Positions 44,030-52,025 of a stretch of DNA of 64,000 nucleotides are shown here, piece by piece. Position numbers and translations under genes: made by a program. The DNA is from Sporosarcina sp. ZBG7A (GTDB taxonomy: Bacteria; Bacillota; Bacilli; Bacillales_A; Planococcaceae). The stretch spans positions 41,265-105,264 of the forward strand of contig NZ_JWIB01000031.1 of NCBI RefSeq assembly GCF_000813425.1, in the 5' to 3' direction. Positions within the stretch are counted from its first letter, which is position 1; every line of letters begins with the position of its first letter. The notes beneath the pieces were generated by a model that had not been told where the DNA came from, did no database searches, and saw nothing but the letters and a program-made list of their open reading frames with translations.

Positions 44030-44413
44030 TTATTCACTTTTTTCTATCACTGCAAAGTAATTCTCTTCTGGATCTGCAAAGTTAAAAACGCGTCCAGACG
44101 GCATGCTTACTAATTCGCCTACAGTCACTTGCTTGGTGGTGAGTTTCTCATAAAGTTCGTCTAGCTTGTCCGTCACAAACATAATAGAAGGTGTTCCCAC
44201 ATTCAATTCTGGTTGCATCTTCGATATAAGCTCTTTGTCGTGAAGAACGATACTTGTTTCTGAATCATTCGTTGGTGCGATTTCAATCCAACGCATACCT
44301 TCTCCGTTGTCTTCCTCTGAAATGACACTGAATCCTAAATCCTCCACCCAAAACCTTTTTACTTTATCTTGATCAGAAACGTATACCATAACTTGACCAA
44401 TTTTTTGAATCAT
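44030..44413 (-). CDS. VOC family protein (glyoxalase/bleomycin-resistance fold)
   Basis: The 127-residue protein shows a single VOC domain: QVMVYVSDQDKVKRFWVEDLGFSV at the start and VFNFADPEENYFAVIEKS at the end, with the typical Asp-Pro-Glu-Asn turn. Two such domains must dimerise to make an active site. Substrate unknown. The ATG is preceded by GAAGGAGG. It stands 48 bases upstream of the PhnB-like gene and may share its transcript. Confidence 0.82.
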   Translation of the reverse strand: MIQKIGQVMVYVSDQDKVKRFWVEDLGFSVISEEDNGEGMRWIEIAPTNDSETSIVLHDKELISKMQPELNVGTPSIMFVTDKLDELYEKLTTKQVTVGELVSMPSGRVFNFADPEENYFAVIEKSE

Positions 44414-44515
44414 AATTCCGCCTCCTTCAGATGTTTGCAGCTTCCATTATATCAATAACTAGTGGAATTCTTCATTCATTCGTCGCCAACTCTTGATAGT
44501 CCTTTATTTTAGTGG

Positions 44516-44552
44516 AGGTGCCAAAGGATTACCTCACATCCCCTTGGCACCT
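44516..44552 (-). terminator. Inverted repeat downstream of an acetyltransferase gene
   Basis: AGGTGCCAAAGG and CCCTTGGCACCT form a 10-11 bp stem with a 14-base loop. There is no good T-run, so a terminator role is only possible. Confidence 0.4.
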
Positions 44553-44615
44553 TTGCAAACTCTAACTACGTGTATGATTAGGATCTATTAGAGTTATAGG
44601 ACTAAAATACACGAT

Positions 44616-45059
44616 TTACGAGTCCAAACTTAGTTCCATCAGACAACTCACTTCAGTAAACCCTAGATTCTCGTAAAGGTACTTTGCATCATTTCCTTTG
44701 AACACGTTTAATTGAACCGAGTCATAGTTTGCTTCGTTGAACTTTTTGATTGCTTCCTGGCAAAGTTTTCTGCCTATCCCCTGTTTGCGGAACGCTGGAA
44801 GTACATAAAGTTCGGATATGAACCCTTTCGATTCCTGAATATGGACATCGCGTATTTCTCCTGTTCCAATCCAACCTTGAACCGTTCCCTCTGCCACATA
44901 AACCAAATAATCGAAGTCATTATAAAAAAAAGGAGCTAGGGGTGTGAGTTCACTTTCTGGATTCTTGTCTAAGTAACCTGCTGTAGCTTCTGACATTACA
45001 GCTTTCCAATGAGATAAAATCACTAACATTTCTTTCTCCTTAGCCAATCGAATCTCCAT
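44616..45059 (-). CDS. GNAT family N-acetyltransferase
   Basis: The 147-residue GNAT protein has the acetyl-CoA loop FRKQGIGRKLCQEAIKKF at about residues 95-112 and the C-terminal LYENLGFTEVSCLMELSL typical of the fold. ATG 45059 follows GGAGGGG; the longer frame would overlap the methyltransferase gene end. It lies 17 bases after that gene and is probably cotranscribed. Acceptor unknown. Confidence 0.85.
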   Translation of the reverse strand: MEIRLAKEKEMLVILSHWKAVMSEATAGYLDKNPESELTPLAPFFYNDFDYLVYVAEGTVQGWIGTGEIRDVHIQESKGFISELYVLPAFRKQGIGRKLCQEAIKKFNEANYDSVQLNVFKGNDAKYLYENLGFTEVSCLMELSLDS

Positions 45060-45076
45060 TATTCCCCTCCACTCTT

Positions 45077-45790
45077 TTACTTCGTGCATTTAAAAATACG
45101 TACACCTAATTGGTCCTTATAGTTTTCCGTCAATACCACGTGTCGACTTAAAATATCGTGAAACGTTTCATCTATCGATTCTGATAGTGAAAAATCAGTC
45201 GCAGTTTCAATGTCATCATTATCGGTCTCTAGTTCAGGAACTTCGATTGACTGAATTGTTAAACCTGCTGCAAGAAAAGCCCTCATCCATTCATTCACAG
45301 ACCAAATTTGATCCATTCCGTAAAACTCTGTGATCTCTTTCCTTCCATCAGCACTCAACGGTTGTTCTAAAACCATTTCGATTGCGAAAAGCTTTCCGTT
45401 GTTTTTTAAGACTCTTGTCATCTCAGGAATACTAATTGTAGGGTTTGTAAAAGAAATTACCGATTCAGAGAGGATCACGTCTATCGAACCTTCTTCATAG
45501 GACAAACTTTGTACATCTGCAACTTCGATACATATATCTTTCTGCAAATTCACTAAACGTTCCGTAGCTTTTTCAACCATCAATGGATTTAAATCTACTG
45601 CTAGAACCTGACAATCAAATTCGTTTGCAAGATATGCAGCTGTTTGCCCCGTCCCGCATCCTGCGTCCAACACAACCATGTTTTCATCGAACCTTTCATT
45701 GGCTAACAATTTTTTAGTGAGTTGAAGACCTCCTGGATGAGCTCCTCCGATCCCAAATGCCGCAAGACAATCTAAGTATGTTTTCTCCAA
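45077..45790 (-). CDS. Class I SAM-dependent methyltransferase
   Basis: The 237-residue protein has the SAM-binding motif I VLDAGCGTGQTAAYLA (about residues 38-53), motif II with acidic AVDLNPLMV, and ADVQSLSYEEGSIDVILSES further on. It resembles UbiE/Ubie-like small-molecule methyltransferases; the substrate is unknown. It starts at TTG 45790; a stop three codons upstream excludes a longer protein. Confidence 0.85.
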   Translation of the reverse strand: MEKTYLDCLAAFGIGGAHPGGLQLTKKLLANERFDENMVVLDAGCGTGQTAAYLANEFDCQVLAVDLNPLMVEKATERLVNLQKDICIEVADVQSLSYEEGSIDVILSESVISFTNPTISIPEMTRVLKNNGKLFAIEMVLEQPLSADGRKEITEFYGMDQIWSVNEWMRAFLAAGLTIQSIEVPELETDNDDIETATDFSLSESIDETFHDILSRHVVLTENYKDQLGVRIFKCTK

Positions 45791-45922
45791 ACATCTTCAC
45801 TTCCTCTCCTGCTATAGATATGCAAAGACGCGCTAGAAGAACAATCCTCCTCATCCATAAACCCGGTTACTAGAGTCCTCTATTGAACTAGTGCATACAC
45901 TATTATTAGGAGGAGTGCTGCG

Positions 45923-46711
45923 ATGCCTGTTATGAAAACAAATGAGTGGCTGATAGACCATTATCATGATCCTGTAGAGCTATGTAAAAAGATGAAACCA
46001 TTATTCCCTGGAGTTTCTGCTTTAGAAATTCATGATTACTTTCGTATGCACGGGATGTATCAGGAACTAGATAAAAGTGGTACTGCACTGGTTGATACCA
46101 TGGAAGTCAACGACGTTTGGACGATTGTGGAAAAGGAGCACCAAGCGCTTCGAAAAAAATGGAAGGGTCCTGATGTTCCCATTGTCATTTTGCCTTCAAA
46201 CACTGCTGATAAGAAGTTAATGAGTGCAACGAATGGAAAAGCGGGGTTAGCATTTTCAGATAAACTCTTCCTATTCGTACCTGAAACGATATCAGAACAA
46301 GAATTGAAAGCGCTTTTCATCCATGAATACAATCATGTTTGTCGGTTATGGCATACAAAAAAAGCAGAGAATTCATTCACCTTACTGGACTCTATTATTC
46401 TAGAAGGACTAGCCGAGCATGCTGTACGTGAACGACTAGGTGGGGCATTTACAGCGTCATGGACAAAACTTCATTCCAAAGAAAAAATCGAAAAAATTTG
46501 GAAAAAAACCATCTTACCTAAAATCAAACTAAGGAAATCTCACCCATTACACAACCAACTCTTATACGGATGGCGGGGTTTTCCTAAAATGGCGGGGTAT
46601 TGTGTTGGCTATTATTTGGTAGAAGACTATTTAAATACCAACCAATTATGTACAGTCGACCTATTAAGAGTAGATGCAGAATCCATTGCAGACCTTCATC
46701 CATCGAAATAA
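45923..46711 (+). CDS. DUF2268 family putative Zn-dependent protease
   Basis: The 262-residue protein has an HExxH zinc motif in FIHEYNHVCRL (about residues 133-143) and a downstream Glu in LEGLAEHAVRERLGG, fitting a gluzincin-like metalloprotease of the DUF2268 family found widely in Bacillales. No signal peptide is seen, so it is cytoplasmic. Its target is unknown. The ATG follows AGGAGGAG. The gene is monocistronic with a bidirectional terminator. Confidence 0.85.
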   Translation: MPVMKTNEWLIDHYHDPVELCKKMKPLFPGVSALEIHDYFRMHGMYQELDKSGTALVDTMEVNDVWTIVEKEHQALRKKWKGPDVPIVILPSNTADKKLMSATNGKAGLAFSDKLFLFVPETISEQELKALFIHEYNHVCRLWHTKKAENSFTLLDSIILEGLAEHAVRERLGGAFTASWTKLHSKEKIEKIWKKTILPKIKLRKSHPLHNQLLYGWRGFPKMAGYCVGYYLVEDYLNTNQLCTVDLLRVDAESIADLHPSK

Positions 46712-46727
46712 CTTTTCGCAAGAAAAA

Positions 46728-46770
46728 CTAGGAAGGCAGCAACACCAAATGCTAAGTGCTGCCTTCCTAG
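46728..46770. terminator. Bidirectional terminator
   Basis: CTAGGAAGGCAGCA pairs with TGCTGCCTTCCTAG across a 15-base loop. It sits between the converging DUF2268 gene and the Gly-rich protein gene. Confidence 0.8.
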
Positions 46771-46785
46771 TCAAGCTTCAACAAA

Positions 46786-47058
46786 TCACCAAAAAAAGAA
46801 AGGGACTATCGCTAGCGTTGCAATTGCACCTAACGCGATTCCTAGTCCAAAACCTCTTCCACGATATCCATATCCGCCATATCCATATCCGAATCCACCC
46901 AAATTCCTACCGCCATTCATTGGTTGCAAATACACTTGTCGATTATCCACATGCTGGATAATTCCGCGATGTTCCTTGCCATCTTTAGTACGAATCATTA
47001 CTGCTTTCCCTCTATGACGGTTACACATCTGATACATATTTTCCTTCGCCATTTTCAC
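46786..47058 (-). CDS. Small protein with Sm/Lsm-like start and Gly/Tyr-rich C-terminus
   Basis: The 90-residue protein begins with a compact basic region (HRGKAVMIRTKDGKEHRGIIQ, then VDNRQVYLQPM) that looks like the strand pattern of an Sm-like beta-barrel. It then turns into a Gly/Tyr repeat (GFGYGYGGYGYRGRGFG) and ends with a hydrophobic helix and PFFFW. The composition recalls small spore-coat or envelope proteins. Family function is unknown. It lies divergent to another Gly/Tyr-rich gene at 47286. Confidence 0.65.
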   Translation of the reverse strand: MKMAKENMYQMCNRHRGKAVMIRTKDGKEHRGIIQHVDNRQVYLQPMNGGRNLGGFGYGYGGYGYRGRGFGLGIALGAIATLAIVPFFFW

Positions 47059-47206
47059 CCTCCTATCTAAGTCACCCTCTAGCAGTATATGAACGCATAC
47101 GATTCTAGGAAAGGGACAACACCCAAATAGTAATGAATTGTGTGAATGTCCCGGTCACTGATTTGCTAACGGCATACTCTATCAACATAGGCAACGTGGA
47201 GGTGGT

Positions 47207-47272
47207 ATGAGCGGATCTGATAACCATTTACTCGAACTGCTTATGACTACTCTTTTAAAGCTGAACGTTTGA
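47207..47272 (+). CDS. Possible 21-residue peptide upstream of the YjcZ-like gene
   Basis: ATG AGC GGA begins four bases after GGAGGTGG and encodes 21 residues (MSGSDNHLLELLMTTLLKLN and a final Val). The stop codon overlaps the ribosome binding site of the next gene (TGAGGAGGTG), as in coupled pairs. The peptide is short and amphipathic. It could be a real micro-protein or a leader; no homologue is recalled. Confidence 0.4.
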   Translation: MSGSDNHLLELLMTTLLKLNV

Positions 47273-47285
47273 GGAGGTGAAAACT

Positions 47286-47480
47286 ATGGGTTATGGATGT
47301 GATCCTTGCGGCTATGGCGGATACGGAGGTTACGGTCACCAAGGTGGAAATTGCGGAGGTCGAGGTAACGGAGGCGGTTTTGCGCTACTAGTTGTACTCT
47401 TCATTCTACTTATCATTATCGGTGCTTCTTATGCTTCTAATAACAATGACAATCATCATCATCACAAAAACGATTGCTAA
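47286..47480 (+). CDS. YjcZ family sporulation protein
   Basis: The 64-residue protein has a Gly/Tyr/Cys-rich N-terminus (MGYGCDPCGYGGYGGYGHQG), then the hallmark hydrophobic segment GGGFALLVVLFILLIIIGASY, and a polar His-rich tail (NHHHHKND). The YjcZ family is tied to sporulation in Bacillus and is found only in spore formers, as far as I recall. ATG 47286 lies five bases after AGGAGGTGA. The His-rich and Cys-containing ends could bind metal, which is inferred. Confidence 0.85.
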   Translation: MGYGCDPCGYGGYGGYGHQGGNCGGRGNGGGFALLVVLFILLIIIGASYASNNNDNHHHHKNDC

Positions 47481-47489
47481 TCGAATAAC

Positions 47490-47534
47490 AGGCTGAGCCC
47501 CATTGGATGAAATGACAATGGGACTCAGCCTTTT
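47490..47534 (+). terminator. Terminator of the YjcZ-like gene
   Basis: AGGCTGAGCCCCATTG and CAATGGGACTCAGCCT form a long stem with one bulge, followed by TTTTC. Confidence 0.85.
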
Positions 47535-47670
47535 CATATATCATGATTTTTAATGAGGGATACTAGTTTTTGCTTAAGCCTTACAAAAACAATTATTTCA
47601 ATAATTAAAGCTGCTACTCTTAATGCACTCAATAGTTACTTGACACAAAAATAGGCAATAAATTTTATCA

Positions 47671-47744
47671 CAGTACCTTGCAATGAACACTACCGAGTAA
47701 TATTCTATTAGTAATGGTACTTTGTTTAAGTTGGTACTGTTCAT
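47671..47744 (+). promoter_or_regulatory. Promoter and PadR-type operator of the padR operon
   Basis: TTGCAA (47678-47683) and TATTCT (47701-47706) have a 17-base spacer. ATGAACACTACC (47683-47694) and GGTACTGTTCAT (47733-47744) are an inverted pair matching at 11 of 12 positions, with extra GGTACT/AGTACC half-sites at 47672-47677 and 47716-47721. They overlap and follow the promoter, fitting autorepression by PadR. Confidence 0.6.
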
Positions 47745-47773
47745 TAAATAGTAGTGAAAGGTGGGAAACATTT

Positions 47774-48097
47774 GTGAACATCCAGTTTAAGAAAGGTGTC
47801 CTAAACCTTTGCGTGCTAGTCCTTCTCGACAAACAGGACCGCTATGGCTATGAATTGGTTCAAAAGATTTCAGATCAAATCGCGATCTCAGAAGGTTCTG
47901 TCTACCCCTTGTTACGTCGATTAACAAAAGAAGGGTATTTCACGACATACCTAAAAGAATCCACGGAAGGTCCGCCACGTAAATACTACAAGTTGACGGA
48001 TACAGGACGTAAATATCTCCACGAACAACTAAAAGAATGGGAGCATTTTTCTCAAGGCGTCAACACACTTATCAAGGAGGGTATCAAAAATGACTGA
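47774..48097 (+). CDS. PadR family transcriptional regulator
   Basis: The 107-residue protein is a short PadR: the winged helix covers [25 protein letters not shown] through [21 protein letters not shown] and [23 protein letters not shown] 47774 after AAAGGTGGG is the start; upstream codons of the frame overlap the operator. Its last codons overlap the next gene by eight bases. PadR plus HAAS/DUF1700 plus DUF4097 proteins is a recurrent Firmicutes envelope-stress-type arrangement. Confidence 0.9.
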   Translation: MNIQFKKGVLNLCVLVLLDKQDRYGYELVQKISDQIAISEGSVYPLLRRLTKEGYFTTYLKESTEGPPRKYYKLTDTGRKYLHEQLKEWEHFSQGVNTLIKEGIKND

Positions 48098-49118
48098 AAA
48101 ACAATACATTACGGAACTTGAAGGATTGTTGAGCCGGCTTCCTATAGAGGAACGTCAGGACATTGTACAGGACATTCGGGAATACTTCGTTGACGGTCGA
48201 GAAGACGGTAAATCAGATGAAGAAATCACAGGGTCTTTAGGTTCTCCTATCTCAATTGCCAATGAACTGCTCGCATCTTACCCTGAGCCAAGTAAAGTAG
48301 TTCAAACAGATGCAACTAGTGAAGTCATCCACATCCAAGATGATAGTTTCAAGGACATATCCATTGATGTTCAACACGGGGCACTCCTCCTGTTCCCTTC
48401 TGAAGACCATTTCACAACAGTGGAATTGACGGGGAGCAACGAAAAGTTGAAATTGTCCGCTGATGTGAATGGGACTGCACTTGTTGTTAAGCTGAAAAGT
48501 CTACGCCCCAGATTTATGATGTTCAGTTTTTCAATGAAAAGTGTAATCTTGAAAATTTCGATACCTAAGAAACTGTATGATGCCATTTCCTTGAAAACGG
48601 ACAATGGAAGAATTTGTTCAGAAAAGTTGCTAAGTCAATCACTTCGAGTTTATTCCGACAATGGGCGTATTCAATTGAGTGAAATTGCAACTAGATTACT
48701 CGAGTCTAAAACGGACAACGGACGGATAGAAGTCACGAATACACAATCAGACCGGATCATCGCAAAAACCGATAATGGTCGGATCGAAATGCGTCATGTC
48801 GAAGCAGATGCAATTGGTGTAGAAACAGATAACGGACGGATTGAGCTGAGTCACGTAAACGGAAACATCGTCGGTGAAACCGACAATGGCCGAATTACAC
48901 TGCTCACCAATAGTCTGGATCGCAACATTGATATGCAAACAGACAACGGCAGCATACTGATTCAATCTGAGGTAAAGCCGACAAATGTTACCATTCAAAC
49001 GAAAACCGCCCATGGGCGAGTTGACGTGTTCGGCGAAAACAACTCACGTACCGAATTTGGAGCAGGGAAGCATAAAATCCGCCTAAGATCAGATAATGGA
49101 AAAATTACCGTTCAATAA
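48090..49118 (+). CDS. DUF1700 (HAAS) plus DUF4097 beta-repeat protein
   Basis: The 342-residue protein begins with a HAAS/DUF1700-type helical domain (residues 1-65: [34 protein letters not shown]). From about residue 170 it carries nine short repeats built on TDNGRI (for example [40 protein letters not shown]) spaced about 20 residues apart, the DUF4097 pattern of a right-handed beta-helix. No clear membrane helix is present. It overlaps padR by eight bases and is probably co-regulated. Molecular function is unknown; the HAAS domain may bind PadR or a partner. Confidence 0.82.
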   Translation: MTEKQYITELEGLLSRLPIEERQDIVQDIREYFVDGREDGKSDEEITGSLGSPISIANELLASYPEPSKVVQTDATSEVIHIQDDSFKDISIDVQHGALLLFPSEDHFTTVELTGSNEKLKLSADVNGTALVVKLKSLRPRFMMFSFSMKSVILKISIPKKLYDAISLKTDNGRICSEKLLSQSLRVYSDNGRIQLSEIATRLLESKTDNGRIEVTNTQSDRIIAKTDNGRIEMRHVEADAIGVETDNGRIELSHVNGNIVGETDNGRITLLTNSLDRNIDMQTDNGSILIQSEVKPTNVTIQTKTAHGRVDVFGENNSRTEFGAGKHKIRLRSDNGKITVQ

Positions 49119-49144
49119 GTTTGATCTCTAGGAGAATATAGAAC

Positions 49145-49177
49145 AAAAAAACAGAGACCACGTGTCTCTGTTTTTTT
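49145..49177. terminator. Bidirectional terminator
   Basis: AAAAAAACAGAGAC and GTCTCTGTTTTTTT pair perfectly around five bases, between converging genes. Confidence 0.92.
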
Positions 49178-49195
49178 GCGTTGAAATATTGGGCA

Positions 49196-49609
49196 TTAAT
49201 CTTGAGGATAGCTACATAGCTCAAATAATGTTCCTTCTGTAGATGCTGGATTTAAATAGATGAGCCGTCTTCCCCGAGCGTTCGTACGTAACGTGTCTTC
49301 AAGAAAACGAATGCCATTTTCCCTAGCGTCCAGAATTGCTTTGTCTAAATCGTCGACTCGATACGCGACATGATGAACACCTTTCCCCTTTTGCTTAATA
49401 AACCTCGCAATCGGTGAGTTTCGATTTGTCGGTTCCAGTAGTTCAATGGTTTGTCCATTGGTTTGAACCACTGCTACGTGCACTTCTACACCAGGTAAAT
49501 CACTCGTGTACCGATCTTCCAACGATCCCTTCAAAACATCTAGATAAAAAGGAAGCGCTTCTTCAATACTTCTGACAGCAATTCCGATATGATCAAGTTC
49601 ATAATCCAT
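49196..49609 (-). CDS. Methylmalonyl-CoA epimerase-like VOC protein
   Basis: The 137-residue protein matches methylmalonyl-CoA epimerase: DHIGIAVRSIEEALPFY at the start, TIELLEPTNRNSPIARFI, GKGVHHVAYRVDDLDKAI, and ending NPASTEGTLFELCSY, where His and Glu would hold the metal. The enzyme interconverts (S)- and (R)-methylmalonyl-CoA in propionate and branched-chain acid breakdown. No mutase or carboxylase gene is adjacent, so the assignment rests on sequence only. Confidence 0.8.
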   Translation of the reverse strand: MDYELDHIGIAVRSIEEALPFYLDVLKGSLEDRYTSDLPGVEVHVAVVQTNGQTIELLEPTNRNSPIARFIKQKGKGVHHVAYRVDDLDKAILDARENGIRFLEDTLRTNARGRRLIYLNPASTEGTLFELCSYPQD

Positions 49610-49638
49610 TGTCGTTCTCCTTCTGAGTACATCCTGTT

Positions 49639-50145
49639 TTATGAATCAGTAGTCTTATTTCTACCCACTATACGTTTGACAAAATCCTCTTTATACATTG
49701 TATAGTCATCCATATCCTCGTTACCTGTCAACAAATAACTCAGCTTCAGCGCTTCGTATTCCTTAGCTAACAATTCCGACGCATTGAGCTGATCCCTAAA
49801 TGATAAAAGGTCATTCCACTTCTGACCTTCGTATTCTACGAGATGAATAATATGGGTTTTCGTATCCAACTCTCCATTATCCAAAAACTTCGCGAGAACG
49901 ACTTCATTTTCTAGAACGACTTGGAGGCGATAAAATTGAATGGTTTTTAAACTCTTTAACAATTCAACAGATACGTGTTGGATGTCATCCACTCCAAGTA
50001 CGATATCGATCATTGGCTTTGCTTTGATCCCGTTAATCGAAGTGCTGCCGATATGTTCAATCCGGTTAAAATTCAGTCCAGTTGCCTCGTGGATTTCCTG
50101 CTGAGTCTTTTGAAATTCAGGTTTCCATCCAACTTGAGGGTCCAC
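49639..50145 (-). CDS. GrpB/UPF0157 family nucleotidyltransferase-like protein, start uncertain
   Basis: The protein of at least 168 residues has the GrpB fold with the HIGSTSINGIKAKPMIDIVLGV motif (about residues 30-52) of minimal nucleotidyltransferases; function is unknown. The first ordinary start is GTG 50145, which has no ribosome binding site and drops conserved residues. The frame stays open upstream, reading ILGLVRGEIRLVDPQ as family members do. A strong GAGGAGG (50196-50190) sits eight bases before an ATT codon at 50181. Initiation at ATT is therefore possible. Confidence 0.8.
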   Translation of the reverse strand: MDPQVGWKPEFQKTQQEIHEATGLNFNRIEHIGSTSINGIKAKPMIDIVLGVDDIQHVSVELLKSLKTIQFYRLQVVLENEVVLAKFLDNGELDTKTHIIHLVEYEGQKWNDLLSFRDQLNASELLAKEYEALKLSYLLTGNEDMDDYTMYKEDFVKRIVGRNKTTDS

Positions 50146-50217
50146 AAGTCGAATTTCACCTCTAACTAAGCCTAAAATAATAGCAATTACCTCCTCATTA
50201 TCAACAACAAAATTGTA

Positions 50218-50514
50218 TCATGGTTGCTTAAAACTCATCTCTTGTTCTTCCAGTGCTACCTTTAGTTTAGGAATCGAAGCAGGTCCTAGTCCATGAAACT
50301 GTAAGAGTTCTTTCTCAGAAAACGAAGCAAGGATCTCAAGTGAATGGATCCCGTTATTTTCTAATGCACGCCTTGCCGGTGCTGATAGTTGTGAGAGAAA
50401 GCCACTCTCTGGTTTTCGTTCCTTTTCACACATTGGACAAGTTGGACAATCACTTCTCTTATAATACTGATGCCCTTTGTCACAAGTTCTCAAATCTCCA
50501 ACAGATTTGTTCAC
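50218..50514 (-). CDS. Zinc-ribbon plus RNA-polymerase-alpha-CTD-like (HhH) protein
   Basis: The 98-residue protein has an N-terminal four-Cys zinc site (CDKGHQYYKRSDCPTCPMC, residues 11-29) and a C-terminal helix-hairpin-helix domain (LSAPARRALENNGIHSLEILASFSEKELLQFHGLGPASIPKLKVAL in two parts, about 42-90) as in the alpha subunit CTD, so it may bind nucleic acid. The start is GTG 50514, nine bases after AAAGGGG. It is a known but uncharacterised protein type in Bacillales. Confidence 0.75.
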   Translation of the reverse strand: MNKSVGDLRTCDKGHQYYKRSDCPTCPMCEKERKPESGFLSQLSAPARRALENNGIHSLEILASFSEKELLQFHGLGPASIPKLKVALEEQEMSFKQP

Positions 50515-50599
50515 ACGAAGTCCCCTTTCTATTCAACCTGTTTCTGTAACTCATTTCGCTTCATGATAGTTTTAAGTATACTTGCTAAAGTTGCTACTC

Positions 50600-50920
50600 T
50601 CATGAAGTACCATTATTTCTAAATCGTTTACCTGTATTCGTAAATATAATCATGAAAACTATAATGCCGAGGAATAACGCCAGACCAAAGTACAGTAGCC
50701 AAGGAATATTAAGAATGTCACTCATGATCCAAAACACCATACTAAAAGATAGGGCAAACATCATCTTCCCCATAAACTTACATAATCCAATTGTATCGTA
50801 AGTAGCCTTCTCATCCTCTGTCATCGTGTTATACCCAGCAATAAGATCCGCCCCTTTTCCGTTGATAAAGAGCGTCCCCAATCCTGAAAATAATAAGATT
50901 AATAATATGGATACAACCAC
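50600..50920 (-). CDS. DUF3784-like small membrane protein
   Basis: The 106-residue protein has three membrane helices (about residues 2-18, 50-68 and 72-95). The segment GKGADLIAGYNTMTEDEKATYD between helices 1 and 2 is the DUF3784 hallmark. Its role is unknown; relatives often accompany transport or immunity genes, but none is adjacent. The start is GTG 50920 after AAGGTGGGG. Confidence 0.75.
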   Translation of the reverse strand: MVVSILLILLFSGLGTLFINGKGADLIAGYNTMTEDEKATYDTIGLCKFMGKMMFALSFSMVFWIMSDILNIPWLLYFGLALFLGIIVFMIIFTNTGKRFRNNGTS

Positions 50921-50989
50921 CTAACCCCACCTTTTTCAGCTATCTTCAACCTATAACAGCACAAACTTATCGGTTTTATTAAATGAATT

Positions 50990-51442
50990 TCACAAACTTC
51001 GCGTCAACAGAATACGATCCCTACACTGGATGCCATTTTCAAAAATCGCATCCGGATAATGAATGATAAAATGATCTGACTCTACACCAACTATCCGGAA
51101 TCCGCACTTTTGATAAAGCGCTAACTGCCCTATGCTTGAATTACCTGTTGCGACATGAAGAGTAGTGTATCCTTGGTTTTCAGCCACTTGAATAGCATTC
51201 AACACCAATTTCTTACCAATACCTCTCCCCTGTAAATCTTCTGCTACCGCCACATTCATTAACTCTACATTTCCAGAACTTATTTGCAACAACACATAGG
51301 TACCAATAATCCGTTGTTCACTCTCTGCTACAAAACAATCACCTTTCTCCACGTATTCTTTAATCATATCTATCGATGGATCTGCCAACAATAATAAGTC
51401 TACTGGAGATTTTTCATTCGCTTTCAGTTTCCGGATTTTCAA
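50990..51442 (-). CDS. GNAT family N-acetyltransferase
   Basis: The 150-residue protein has the acetyl-CoA loop AEDLQGRGIGKKLVLNAIQ at about residues 68-86 and the C-terminal LALYQKCGFRIVGVESD. The start is TTG 51442 with AAGGAAGGTGAT ahead. Its relatives include acetyltransferases of Bacillus of unknown substrate. Confidence 0.85.
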   Translation of the reverse strand: MKIRKLKANEKSPVDLLLLADPSIDMIKEYVEKGDCFVAESEQRIIGTYVLLQISSGNVELMNVAVAEDLQGRGIGKKLVLNAIQVAENQGYTTLHVATGNSSIGQLALYQKCGFRIVGVESDHFIIHYPDAIFENGIQCRDRILLTRSL

Positions 51443-51507
51443 CGTTTATCACCTTCCTTACATCGTGAAAACCATCAATCTTAATAATGAAACATGATTT
51501 CCCTATT

Positions 51508-52008
51508 TCATGTTAGCAGTTTTGACATGTAGTACTCGTCTACATATTCACCATTAATTTTGAGTGAATCCCGCTTTTTCCCCTCGATTTCAAAATTCAT
51601 TTTCCGATACAGCCGCATACCTGCATCATTCGGCTGAGCAACAGTCAATTCCAACCGGCGAATGTTATGTTGAACTGCCCAGTTCTCAAGGTGTTCGAAG
51701 AGGTGAGTTCCGACCCCTTGTCCTCTATGCGATGTAAAAATCCCAATCACAAGGTATACCGCATGCCGTGTTCTTTTGGTGCATCCTCCGATTGCCATGA
51801 GATATCCGATTAGTTCTCCATCCAATTCAGCCGTAAAAATCTCTGAATGGCTCTCTGTTTTCATCGAACGAATTCTTGTCTGCATCTGCTCAACTGTTAT
51901 TTTTCGTTCACCTGGCTCAAAAAGCATGTACTCCGAATCGCTTTCAACTTGCTGAATCAGTTGACACAACTGTACTGCATCCTCGATTTTTACATGTCTA
52001 ATCCGCAT
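51508..52008 (-). CDS. GNAT family N-acetyltransferase
   Basis: The 166-residue protein has the loop HRGQGVGTHLFEHLENWAV at about residues 95-113 and the RimI-like RLYRKMNFEIEGKKRDSLKI near the end, including an extended C-terminal VDEYYMSKLL. It may modify an amino group on a protein or small molecule. The ATG follows GAGGTGAC. Confidence 0.85.
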   Translation of the reverse strand: MRIRHVKIEDAVQLCQLIQQVESDSEYMLFEPGERKITVEQMQTRIRSMKTESHSEIFTAELDGELIGYLMAIGGCTKRTRHAVYLVIGIFTSHRGQGVGTHLFEHLENWAVQHNIRRLELTVAQPNDAGMRLYRKMNFEIEGKKRDSLKINGEYVDEYYMSKLLT

Positions 52009-52025
52009 TTCTTGTCACCTCATCC

